Positions 1 through 7,353 of a stretch of DNA of 64,000 nucleotides are shown one piece after another. Made by a program: the position numbers and the translations under genes. The number at the start of each line of letters is the position of its first letter. Position 1 is the first letter of the stretch. Source of the DNA: Cryptosporangium aurantiacum (GTDB lineage: Bacteria; Actinomycetota; Actinomycetes; Mycobacteriales; Cryptosporangiaceae); the NCBI RefSeq assembly GCF_900143005.1, contig NZ_FRCS01000007.1, positions 124,001 through 188,000 on the forward strand, given 5' to 3'. The notes beneath the pieces are model-generated. The model saw only the letters and a list, made by a program, of their open reading frames with translations. It had not been told where the DNA came from and ran no database searches.

Positions 1-306
1 GCCGTCGTGTGCGGTGCCCGGCGACTTGACGTAGAGGCCGGTCGGGCGCGCCGGGTCGAACTCCAGGCCGGACACGTCGACCCCCGCGGCCCGCGCGGTG
101 GCCGCGATGTGGTGCCCGAACCCGTCGTCGCCGAGCCGCGACAGCCAGGCGGTGGGGACGCCGAGCCCGACCAGCGTCAGCGCGACGTTGAGCTCGGCGC
201 CCCCGACCGTGCGGATGAACGTCGACGCGTCGGCGAGCGGGACGTCGTCCGCGGGGGTCAGCACGACCATCGCTTCGCCGACGCAGACGACCTTTGACCC
301 GGACAT
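1..306 (-). CDS. PfkB-family sugar kinase, N-terminal part (probable KDG kinase)
   Basis: The first 102 codons of a ribokinase/PfkB-fold kinase run off the left edge of the window. The frame begins at an ATG (304-306, minus strand) with MSGSKVVCVGEAMVVLTP, then shows GGAELNVA (residues 35-42) and SRLGDDGFG (56-64), the sugar-binding lid and Gly-rich segments of this family. The ATP-binding C-terminal half lies outside the window. It is divergent from the PLP enzyme, deacylase and KDPG aldolase genes. That context makes 2-keto-3-deoxygluconate the most likely substrate (inference); another hexose or aldonate kinase specificity is possible. The shared promoter region carries three TGCAAC-type half-sites. 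Confidence 0.85.
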   Translation of the reverse strand, partial: MSGSKVVCVGEAMVVLTPADDVPLADASTFIRTVGGAELNVALTLVGLGVPTAWLSRLGDDGFGHHIAATARAAGVDVSGLEFDPARPTGLYVKSPGTAHDG

Positions 307-337
307 GCGCCGATGCTAGAACGGGCAGAAGCATTCT

Positions 338-364
338 TGCAACGGACGTTGCACAGTATGCAAC
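338..364. promoter_or_regulatory. Divergent operator with three TGCAAC half-sites
   Basis: Between the sugar kinase and the PLP enzyme the sequence has TGCAAC (338-343), GTTGCA (348-353) and TGCAAC (359-364). The first two form a perfect 6-4-6 inverted repeat and the last two a perfect 6-5-6 inverted repeat. The block ends just before the GGAGGT ribosome site (365-370) of the rightward gene, so a bound repressor could block both directions. The regulator is not in the window. Confidence 0.6.
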
Positions 365-375
365 GGAGGTGGATC

Positions 376-1629
376 GTGCGATACGACGCGGAGACGCTGG
401 GACTGCTCGGGCCGGAACGGAAGGCCGTACCGGTCGCGGCGTGGGGCCGGACCGCGGCCGCGTTCGTCGCCGGGAAACCTGGCCTCGCCGACCTGCCGAC
501 GCCGGTGGTGACGCTCGACGACGGCGCGGTCACCGACAACCTCGCCGCGATGGCGGCCTGGGCCCGGGCGGCCGGCGTCGACCTGGCGCCGCACGGTAAG
601 ACGACGATGGCGCCGACGCTCTGGCGCGCCCAGCTGGACGCCGGTGCCTGGGCCGTGACCGTCGCGACGCCCTGGCAGCTGGGGGTCGCGCTCACCGAGC
701 GCGTACCGCGCATCCTCGCCGCGTACGCCGTGCTCGACCTGGGCGTGCTCGGCCTGCTGTCCCGGCCGCGGACGTCCCGGGTGCTGGTCTGGGCCGACGG
801 AGTGGACGTCGTCGAGGCGATGGCGCCGCACGTGGCCGACGCGGCGCAGCCGATCGACGTCCTGATCGACCTCGGCGCACCGGGCGGACGCACCGGGGCG
901 CGGTCGGTGGAGGAGGCGGTCGCCGTCGCCCGTGCGGTGGTGCGTACTCCGGGCGTGCGGCTCGCCGGGGTCGCCGGGTACGAGGGGTCGCTGGCCCACG
1001 ACGCCTCGCCGGACAGCCTCGAACGGGTACGAACCTACTTGGCGCAGTTGGCCACACTCCACACCGCACTCCGCGACCTCTACGACGGCGAGGCGATCGT
1101 CACCGCCGGCGGCAGCGCCTACTTCGACCTGGTCGCCGACGCGCTCGCACCCCTCCACGACCCGCCGGCCACCCGCGTCGTCGTCCGCGCCGGCGCCTAC
1201 CTGGCGCACGACGACGGCTTCTACCGCGGGATCTCGCCGGCCAATCGCGACGCCGGCCCGAGATTCCGCTCCGCGTTGCACGGCTGGGTGCGGGTGATCT
1301 CGCGTCCCGAACCCGGCCTCGCGCTCGCCGACGGCGGCAAGCGTGACCTGCCGTTCGACGAGGGCCTCCCGGAGGTGCAGGCGGTCCGCCGGGGCGCGAC
1401 CGGCGCCACCGAACCGCTGGACGGCGCCGAGGTCACCGCGCTCGCCGACCAGCACACGTTCCTGCGGCTGTCCGGCGACGCCGAGTCGCTCGCGGTCGGC
1501 GACGTGGTGCGGCTCGGCCTGTCCCACCCGTGCACGACGTTCGACAAGTGGAGCCTGCTACCGGTCCTGGACGACGCTCATCGCGACCAACCGGTCGTCG
1601 TCGACGTCGTCCGGACGGTGTTCGGATGA
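376..1629 (+). CDS. DSD1-like PLP-dependent ammonia-lyase/aldolase (D-serine dehydratase or D-glucosaminate ammonia-lyase type)
   Basis: A 417-residue protein of the fold-type III PLP family that includes eukaryotic-type D-serine dehydratase and D-threonine aldolase. PHGKTTMAP carries the predicted Schiff-base lysine (K75). The C-terminal HPCTTFDKW segment has the His-x-Cys pair that binds a metal in DSD1-type enzymes. The GTG at 376 is chosen because GGAGGT lies five bases upstream; an upstream ATG at 313 would run through the operator. The gene overlaps the deacylase by four bases. Family members deaminate or cleave D-configured beta-hydroxy amino acids. With a deacylase, a PfkB kinase and KDPG aldolase beside it, deamination of D-glucosaminate to 2-keto-3-deoxygluconate is an attractive inferred role; plain D-serine or D-threonine catabolism is the alternative. 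Confidence 0.85.
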   Translation: MRYDAETLGLLGPERKAVPVAAWGRTAAAFVAGKPGLADLPTPVVTLDDGAVTDNLAAMAAWARAAGVDLAPHGKTTMAPTLWRAQLDAGAWAVTVATPWQLGVALTERVPRILAAYAVLDLGVLGLLSRPRTSRVLVWADGVDVVEAMAPHVADAAQPIDVLIDLGAPGGRTGARSVEEAVAVARAVVRTPGVRLAGVAGYEGSLAHDASPDSLERVRTYLAQLATLHTALRDLYDGEAIVTAGGSAYFDLVADALAPLHDPPATRVVVRAGAYLAHDDGFYRGISPANRDAGPRFRSALHGWVRVISRPEPGLALADGGKRDLPFDEGLPEVQAVRRGATGATEPLDGAEVTALADQHTFLRLSGDAESLAVGDVVRLGLSHPCTTFDKWSLLPVLDDAHRDQPVVVDVVRTVFG

Positions 1630-3200
1630 ACACGCTGATCCGCGGCGCCACGGTGATCGACGGCACCGGTACCCCCGGCTACCGCAGCGACGCGCTGATC
1701 GTCGACGGGCGGATCGCGGCCCTCGGCACGGTGCCCGCGGACGGCCGCGTCCTCGACGCCGACGGTCTGGTGCTCGCCCCCGGGTTCATCGACATGCACG
1801 CCCACTCCGACCTGGCCGTGGTCACCGACCCGCAGCACCTCGCGAAGACCACCCAGGGCATCACCACCGAGGTCGTCGGCCAGGATGGCCTGAGCTACGC
1901 GCCGGTCGACGACGTCACGCTGCCGATCCTGCGCGAGCAACTCGCGGGCTGGAACGGCGTTCCCGCCGACATCCCCTGGCGGAGCGTCGGCGAGTACCTC
2001 GACCGGGTGGACGCCGGAGCGGCCGTCAACGTCTGCTACCTCGTGCCGCAGGGCAGCGTCCGGATGCTCGTCGTCGGCACCGAGGACCGGCCGGCGACGC
2101 CGGGCGAGGTCCGCCGGATGACCGACCTGGTGCGGATCGGCCTGGCGGAAGGCGCGGTCGGGATGTCCAGCGGCCTGACCTACGTACCGGGCATGTTCGC
2201 CGACACCGACGAACTGGTCGCGCTGTGCCGGGTGGTCGCCGAGGCCGAGGGCTTCTACGCACCGCACCAGCGCTCCTACGGTCGCGGCGCGCTGGAGGCG
2301 TACGCCGAGATGGTCGAGGTCGCCCGCCGCAGCGGTGTCGCGCTGCACCTCACGCACGCGACGATGAACCACTCGGTCAACCGCGACCGCGCCGGTGAGC
2401 TCCTGGCGCTGGTGGATGCCGCCCTCGCCGACGGGGTGGACGTCACGCTCGACACCTACCCGTATCTGCCCGCCTCGACGACGCTCGCCGCGATGCTGCC
2501 CAGCTGGTCGTCCACCGGTGGGCCGGACGCGGTGCTGCGGCGGCTGGCCGACCCGGCGGCGCTGGCCCGGATCCGTGAGGCGCTCGAGGTCACCGGCTCC
2601 GACGGGTGCAACGGCTGCACCGCGGACTGGGACACGCTGCAGATCGCCGGGGTGCGGAACCCCGCGCTGAGCGGTGCGGTCGGTTCCACGATCGCGTCGC
2701 TGGCCGCCGCGTTATCCCAGGACCCGTTCGAGGTCTTCGTCGACGTGCTGCGCCGCGACCGGCTCGGCACGACGATCCTGCTGCACGTCGGCCACGAGTC
2801 GAACGTCCGAACGATCATGCGGCACCCGAGGCACACGGTCGGCAGCGACGGCCTGCTGGTCGGCGCACGCCCGCACCCGCGGGCGTGGGGCACGTTCCCG
2901 CGCTACCTCGGCCACTACGTGCGCGAGGAAGGCGTGCTGGAGCTGGCGGAGTGCGTGGCGCGGATGACGTCGCGCCCGGCGGCGCGGCTCGGGCTGTCCG
3001 ACCGGGGCGTGGTGCGGGAGGGGGCGGTCGCCGACCTGGTGCTGTTCGATCCGGCGACGGTCGCCGCCGGGGCCACGTTCGACGATCCGCGGCGGCCCGC
3101 GGTCGGGATCCCGTACGTGTTCGTGAACGGCGTCCCGGTGATCGACGACGGCCGCCGCACCGACGCGCTGCCCGGGCGATCGCTGCGGCGGGCCGCATGA
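1626..3200 (+). CDS. N-acyl-D-amino-acid deacylase (D-aminoacylase family amidohydrolase)
   Basis: A 524-residue amidohydrolase-superfamily protein of the D-aminoacylase type. It starts at ATG 1626, inside the stop of the preceding gene. The N-terminal urease-like beta domain leads to FIDMHAHSD, with the HxH metal pair at H58 and H60. A C-terminal GHESNVRTIM segment and HTVGSDG match the family's conserved metal and substrate region. Length is normal for the family. Enzymes of this group release an acyl group from the nitrogen of D-amino acids, and relatives deacetylate 2-acetamido aldonates. Position between an ammonia-lyase and KDPG aldolase suggests the latter kind of substrate (inference). 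The stop codon lies in the first unit of a tandem repeat and overlaps the first of five possible starts of the next gene. Confidence 0.9.
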   Translation: MNTLIRGATVIDGTGTPGYRSDALIVDGRIAALGTVPADGRVLDADGLVLAPGFIDMHAHSDLAVVTDPQHLAKTTQGITTEVVGQDGLSYAPVDDVTLPILREQLAGWNGVPADIPWRSVGEYLDRVDAGAAVNVCYLVPQGSVRMLVVGTEDRPATPGEVRRMTDLVRIGLAEGAVGMSSGLTYVPGMFADTDELVALCRVVAEAEGFYAPHQRSYGRGALEAYAEMVEVARRSGVALHLTHATMNHSVNRDRAGELLALVDAALADGVDVTLDTYPYLPASTTLAAMLPSWSSTGGPDAVLRRLADPAALARIREALEVTGSDGCNGCTADWDTLQIAGVRNPALSGAVGSTIASLAAALSQDPFEVFVDVLRRDRLGTTILLHVGHESNVRTIMRHPRHTVGSDGLLVGARPHPRAWGTFPRYLGHYVREEGVLELAECVARMTSRPAARLGLSDRGVVREGAVADLVLFDPATVAAGATFDDPRRPAVGIPYVFVNGVPVIDDGRRTDALPGRSLRRAA

Positions 3201-3299
3201 GCGAATCAGCGGCGGGCCGCATGAGCGAATCAGCGGCGGGCCGCATGAGCGAATCAGCGGCGGGCCGCATGAGCGAATCAGCGGCGGGCCGCATGAGCG
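3185..3299 (+). repeat. 24-bp tandem repeat (about 4.8 copies) that multiplies a start codon
   Basis: A perfect 24-bp unit is repeated head to tail through the deacylase/aldolase junction. Each unit contains ATGAGCGAATC, so ATG codons occur at 3197, 3221, 3245, 3269 and 3293, all in one frame. Because 24 is a multiple of three, each extra unit adds MSESAAGR to the aldolase N-terminus. Only the first ATG also overlaps the deacylase stop. Confidence 0.95.
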
Positions 3300-3946
3300 C
3301 GCTGGACACGATGTTCGCCGACCGGGTCGTGTGCGTGGTGCGGGCGCCGGTGCTGCCGGACGCGGCCGCGTTGTGCGGGGCGCTCGCCGCGGGCGGCATC
3401 CGCACCGTCGAGCTGACGTTCACGACCCCGGACGTGCTGCGGCATCTGGCCACGGCCTCAACCGTCTCCGGAGTGACCGTCGGCGCCGGTACCGTGCTGA
3501 CCGCCGAAGACGCCCGCGCCGCCCTCGACGCCGGGGCCCGTTTCCTCGTCACGCCGGGGGTCGCGCCCGACGTCGCCGCGGTGGCGCGCGAGGCGGACGT
3601 GCCGCTCCTGATGGGGGCGCTGACACCGACCGAGGTGCGGGCGGCGTCGTCGCTGGGCGCGGACGCGGTGAAGATCTTCCCGGCGTCGGCGTTCGGGCCG
3701 CGCTACCTCCGTGACCTGCACGGGCCGTATCCCACGTTGCGCCTGGTCCCGTCGGGGGGCGTCACCGCGTCCAACGCGGCCGAGTACCTGGCGGCCGGCG
3801 CCGCCGCGGTCACCGCCGGGACCGGCGTCGTGCCCCCCGACGCGGTCGCCGCCGCCGACTGGCCCGGCGTCACCCGGCGCGCGCGGGACTTCATCGCCCA
3901 CCTCCCCCGTCGCGCGGGGGAGGGGGCGGATCGCTCGGGCGAGTGA
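3197..3946 (+). CDS. eda: 2-keto-3-deoxy-6-phosphogluconate (KDPG) aldolase with repeat-derived N-terminus
   Basis: Class I KDPG aldolase, which cleaves KDPG to pyruvate and glyceraldehyde 3-phosphate. The core protein, read from the last repeated ATG (3293), is 217 residues. It has the catalytic Glu in VELTFTTP (E40) and the Schiff-base lysine in VKIFPAS (K127), both at normal spacing, and a PSGGV phosphate-binding turn. Read from the first ATG (3197), which overlaps the deacylase stop as ATGA, the protein is 249 residues and begins with four copies of MSESAAGR. No strong ribosome site precedes any of the five ATGs, so translational coupling at 3197 is likely, giving the extended form; initiation at 3293 would give the standard one. 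The tail is charged and low in structure. Confidence 0.9.
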   Translation: MSESAAGRMSESAAGRMSESAAGRMSESAAGRMSALDTMFADRVVCVVRAPVLPDAAALCGALAAGGIRTVELTFTTPDVLRHLATASTVSGVTVGAGTVLTAEDARAALDAGARFLVTPGVAPDVAAVAREADVPLLMGALTPTEVRAASSLGADAVKIFPASAFGPRYLRDLHGPYPTLRLVPSGGVTASNAAEYLAAGAAAVTAGTGVVPPDAVAAADWPGVTRRARDFIAHLPRRAGEGADRSGE

Positions 3947-3980
3947 GGCGCGGCGGCAACGCAGCGGGCAGACTGGGGCG

Positions 3981-5087
3981 GTGCGCGCCCGGACGATCGA
4001 TCTGCTGGTCACCGCCGCGGTCGCGGTGCCGGTGGCCGGGCAGATCGTCAGCGCGGAACCCAGCGACGTCGACGCGCTCGGCATCGCGCTCAACGCGGGC
4101 ACGGTCGTCCCGTTGTACTGGCGGCGCCGCGCACCGTTCGCGATCACGGTCGTCGTCCTGCTGATCGGACTGGCGGCCTCCGCCTACGCGCAACCGGGCC
4201 AGCAGCTGCAGTACGGCGCGCTGGTGGCCACGTACACGGTCGCCGACCTCGCCGAACGCCCCTGGCAGCGCTGGGCGGTGCTGCTCGGCGAGTGCGCGGT
4301 GATCCCACCCGGCGCGATCTGGATCAAAGACAACACGCTGCCCGAATTCCTGTTCACGCTGCTGTTGCCGATCGCCGCCTGGATGCTCGGCACGGTCGCC
4401 CGCCTGCACCGCGAACGCGCCGACGCGCTGGCCGACCGGGCCGCCGAGCTGGAGCGGCAGCGCACCGCCGACGCCGCCAGGGCCGTCGCGGAGGAACGCG
4501 CCCGGATCGCCCGCGACCTGCACGACGTGCTGGCCCACGCGGTCAGCGTGATCGTCGTGCAGGCCGAGGCAGGCCCGCTGGTGGTGCGCTCGGACCCGGA
4601 CCGCGCCGAGCGCGTCTTCGACGCGATAGCCAGTTCCGGACGCGATGCGATGGCGCAGCTCCGGCGCTCGCTCGGCGTCCTTCGTACCGCGGGGGACGCT
4701 CCGGCGCTCGCACCGCAGCCGACGGTCGCCGCGATCCCCGACCTGGCCGAGCGGGTCCGGGGTACCGGGCTGCGCGTCTCGGTCGACACCGTCGGCGAGC
4801 CGGTGCCGCTCCCGGTGGACGCCGAGCTCGCGGCGTACCGCATCGTCCAGGAGGGACTGACGAACACGGTGAAGCACGCCGCCGCGACGACGGTGACCGT
4901 GACGCTCGGCTGGCAGCCGGACGGGCTGCGGGTGGCGGTCCGTGACGACGGCCGGGGCGGGCCACCGGGGACGGGTGGGCAGGGTTTGGTGGGGATCCGG
5001 GAGCGTGCCACGGCGTGCGGTGGTACCGCTTCGGCCGGTCCGGTCGAGGGAGGGTTCCTGGTGACGGCGTGGCTGCCGCGATGCTGA
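3981..5087 (+). CDS. NarL-type sensor histidine kinase
   Basis: A 368-residue membrane histidine kinase. Residues 1-140 hold about five hydrophobic segments with very short outside loops, so it probably senses a signal within or at the membrane. A short coiled-coil linker follows (about 140-175). The HisKA_3 dimerisation box ARIARDLHDVLAH carries phospho-accepting H181. The ATPase domain shows an N-box (VQEGLTNTVKHA), a G1 box (DDGRGG) and a G2 box (GQGLVGIRERA). The GTG at 3981 is the first start after the aldolase stop. The response regulator gene begins on the base after the stop. Proximity to an ABC-2 exporter suggests a cell-envelope or drug-stress sensor (inference). Confidence 0.92.
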   Translation: MRARTIDLLVTAAVAVPVAGQIVSAEPSDVDALGIALNAGTVVPLYWRRRAPFAITVVVLLIGLAASAYAQPGQQLQYGALVATYTVADLAERPWQRWAVLLGECAVIPPGAIWIKDNTLPEFLFTLLLPIAAWMLGTVARLHRERADALADRAAELERQRTADAARAVAEERARIARDLHDVLAHAVSVIVVQAEAGPLVVRSDPDRAERVFDAIASSGRDAMAQLRRSLGVLRTAGDAPALAPQPTVAAIPDLAERVRGTGLRVSVDTVGEPVPLPVDAELAAYRIVQEGLTNTVKHAAATTVTVTLGWQPDGLRVAVRDDGRGGPPGTGGQGLVGIRERATACGGTASAGPVEGGFLVTAWLPRC

Positions 5088-5750
5088 GTGACCGAAATGA
5101 TTAGTATCGTCGTGGCCGACGACCAAGAGTTGGTGCGCAGCGGTTTCACGATGATCCTGGAGGCGCAGCCGGACTTCACCGTGGTCGCCGAGGCCGGTGA
5201 CGGTCTGGCCGCGGTGGCCGCCGCGTCCGCGCACGACCCGGACGTCGTCCTGCTCGACGTGCGGATGCCGAAGCTGGACGGGCTGGGTGCCGCACGCCGG
5301 ATCTGCGCCGGGACCAGCGCCAAGGTCATCATGCTGACCACGTTCGACCAGGACGACTACGTCTACGACGCGCTGGCCGCCGGGGCGAGCGGGTTCCTGC
5401 TCAAGGACCTGCGCCGGGACGACCTCGTGCACGCGGTGCGGGTGGTCGCCGGCGGTGAGGCGCTGCTCGCCCCGACCGTGACCCGGAGGCTGATCGCCGA
5501 GCTGACCCGGGCCAGGGCGCGCGGCCAGGTGGCACCCGGGCGGTTGAGCGCGCTGACGCCGCGCGAGCAGGAGACGCTCGCGCTGCTCGGCCGGGGGTTG
5601 TCGAACGCGGAGATCGCGGCCGCGCTGGTGGTCAGCGAGCACACCGTGAAGACGCACGTGAGCAACGTGCTGGCCAAGCTCGGGCTCCGCGACCGGATTC
5701 AAGCCGTGATCGCGGCCTACGAGACGGGCCTGATCGTCCCCGGCAGCTGA
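5088..5750 (+). CDS. LuxR/NarL-family response regulator
   Basis: A 220-residue response regulator that pairs with the upstream kinase. The receiver domain has the acidic pair D11/D12, the phospho-acceptor in VVLLDVRMP (D57) and the conserved lysine in GFLLKD. A linker leads to a LuxR-type helix-turn-helix (LTPREQETLALLGRG through EHTVKTHVSNVLAKLGLRDR). The GTG at 5088 abuts the kinase stop with no gap; an ATG at 5097 would remove only three residues. Neither start has a good ribosome site, so translation probably relies on coupling to the kinase. The ABC exporter downstream is a plausible target (inference). Confidence 0.93.
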   Translation: MTEMISIVVADDQELVRSGFTMILEAQPDFTVVAEAGDGLAAVAAASAHDPDVVLLDVRMPKLDGLGAARRICAGTSAKVIMLTTFDQDDYVYDALAAGASGFLLKDLRRDDLVHAVRVVAGGEALLAPTVTRRLIAELTRARARGQVAPGRLSALTPREQETLALLGRGLSNAEIAAALVVSEHTVKTHVSNVLAKLGLRDRIQAVIAAYETGLIVPGS

Positions 5751-5853
5751 TCGTCCACATATCAAGAAGGGCCGGATCCCTCGGGCGGCGGAGCGCGGAA
5801 CATCGCTCGGGACGGCGATGCACCGGGCAGGGCCCCCGCCGAGGGTGGAACGC

Positions 5854-6423
5854 ATGAATCGCTACCTCGCCGCCCCACTCCTGCTCCTCGGTTACGGGCT
5901 CGTGCGGCTCGTCGACGGCCTCGACGGCAGCCACGGCCCCGGCCCCGCCTGGACGATCGGCCACCTGCTGTTCCTCGCGGCGCTGGTCGGGTTCGGAGCG
6001 GTCACGCTCGACCTGCGCCGCCGGATCGGCTCGCTGCCCGCGCTGCTCACCACCGTCGCGGTGGGGCTCGGTCTGCTCGCGTTCGCCAAGGTGGTGATCG
6101 TCGACCTGATCGTCGGGTTCGGCGCGGCCGACCGGGCGGAGATGAACCTGCGCTACCGGGACTACGAGACCCCCGCCGACCCCGCGCTCGATTTTGTCGG
6201 GATGCTGTTCCCGCTCGGCCTCGTCGTCCTGCTGGCGCTGCTCGCGGTCGCGGGCCGGACCGCGTGGTGGAGCCCGCTGCTCGCGCTGGGCGGTTTCGTC
6301 GTGCTGACGATCGAGCTCGACCTCCTGCCGCTCGGGGCGTTGCTCCTGCTCGGCGCCCTGTTCACGGCCTCCAGGCCGAGCACGCCCCGCGTCGAACCCG
6401 TTGGCGCGGGTAAGGCAGTCTGA
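5854..6423 (+). CDS. Hypothetical multi-pass membrane protein
   Basis: A 189-residue hydrophobic protein that I do not recognise. It has about five or six membrane-spanning stretches (roughly residues 5-18, 30-48, 55-82, 115-135 and 140-165) and short charged loops such as RADRAEMNLRYRDYE. ATG 5854 is preferred over an in-frame ATG at 5818 because GAGGGTGGAA lies just upstream and the membrane segment starts at once. It sits between the two-component genes and the ABC exporter, 27 bases before the ATPase gene, so it may be part of that transport or sensing unit. Confidence 0.7.
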   Translation: MNRYLAAPLLLLGYGLVRLVDGLDGSHGPGPAWTIGHLLFLAALVGFGAVTLDLRRRIGSLPALLTTVAVGLGLLAFAKVVIVDLIVGFGAADRAEMNLRYRDYETPADPALDFVGMLFPLGLVVLLALLAVAGRTAWWSPLLALGGFVVLTIELDLLPLGALLLLGALFTASRPSTPRVEPVGAGKAV

Positions 6424-6450
6424 GAGGGCAGCCGAACGGGGAAGGGTTCG

Positions 6451-7353
6451 ATGGCCGACAGCACGCTGGAGTTCGACGGCACCACCAAGCGGTACGGCGA
6501 TCTCGTCGCCCTCGACGACCTGTCGTTCGACGTCCGGCCGGGGGAGCTGTTCGGGTTCGTCGGCAGCAACGGCGCCGGGAAGACGACCGCGATGCGCATC
6601 GCGCTCGGCGTGCTGTCCGCGGACGGCGGTGAGGTGCGCTGGAAGGGCGCGCCGATCACGCTGGAGGCGGCCCGCCGCATCGGGTACATGCCGGAGGAGC
6701 GCGGCCTCTACCCGAAGATGACGGTGGCCGACCAGCTGGAGTACCTGGGGCGTCTGCACGGGATGAGCCGGGCCGACGCCCGCGCGGCGACCGCGGAGTG
6801 GACCGAGCGGCTCGGGCTCGCCGAGCGTCGCAAGAGCGAGATCGGCGCGCTGAGCCTCGGCAACCAGCAGCGCGTCCAGCTCGCCGCGGCGCTGCTGCAC
6901 GGGCCCGAGCTGCTGGTGCTCGACGAACCGTTCTCCGGTCTCGACCCGGTGGCGGTCGACGTGATGAGCGGGGTGCTCGCCGAGCGGGCCGCGGAGGGCG
7001 TCCCGGTGCTGTTCTCCAGCCATCAGCTCGACCTCGTGCAGCGACTCTGCGACCGGGTCGGGATCATCCGGTCCGGCCGGCTGGTCGCCTGCGACTCGGT
7101 GGACGCACTGCGCAGCACCGAGCGCCAGCTCACGGTCGACGTCGGCGCCCCGTGGGAACCCGCGCTGCCCGGCGTCCGGATCGTTCGTACCGACGGAACC
7201 CGGCACGTGCTCGAGCTGGACGACGACGTCGACGACCAGGACGTGCTGCGCTCGGCGCTGGCCGCCGGGCCGGTCGCGGAGTTCCGTCCGTATCGCCCGA
7301 CGCTCACCGAGCTGTACCGCACGGTCGTCACCGACGGGGAGACCACTCGATGA
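6451..7353 (+). CDS. ABC exporter ATP-binding protein (NatA/DrrA type)
   Basis: A 300-residue ABC ATPase. Walker A is GSNGAGKT (38-45). The signature reads LSLGNQQRVQLAAAL, the SLGNQQ variant usual in NatA-like exporters of sodium, drugs or lipids. Walker B is LLVLDEP and the H-loop is SSHQLD. A C-terminal regulatory domain of about 90 residues follows, as in NatA. ATG 6451 has GGGAAGGG upstream. The gene overlaps the permease by four bases (ATGA). It probably powers the ABC-2 permease encoded next. Confidence 0.92.
   Translation: MADSTLEFDGTTKRYGDLVALDDLSFDVRPGELFGFVGSNGAGKTTAMRIALGVLSADGGEVRWKGAPITLEAARRIGYMPEERGLYPKMTVADQLEYLGRLHGMSRADARAATAEWTERLGLAERRKSEIGALSLGNQQRVQLAAALLHGPELLVLDEPFSGLDPVAVDVMSGVLAERAAEGVPVLFSSHQLDLVQRLCDRVGIIRSGRLVACDSVDALRSTERQLTVDVGAPWEPALPGVRIVRTDGTRHVLELDDDVDDQDVLRSALAAGPVAEFRPYRPTLTELYRTVVTDGETTR

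Noticed and set aside
3185-3299. CRISPR-like or insertion-sequence origin of the 24-bp repeat
   Set aside because: Units are directly adjacent with no spacers, in coding frame, with no cas, transposase or flanking inverted repeats.
3891-5855. A 654-codon minus-strand frame opposite the two-component genes
   Set aside because: His/Arg/Gln-rich shadow with no domains; the plus strand has clear kinase and regulator motifs.
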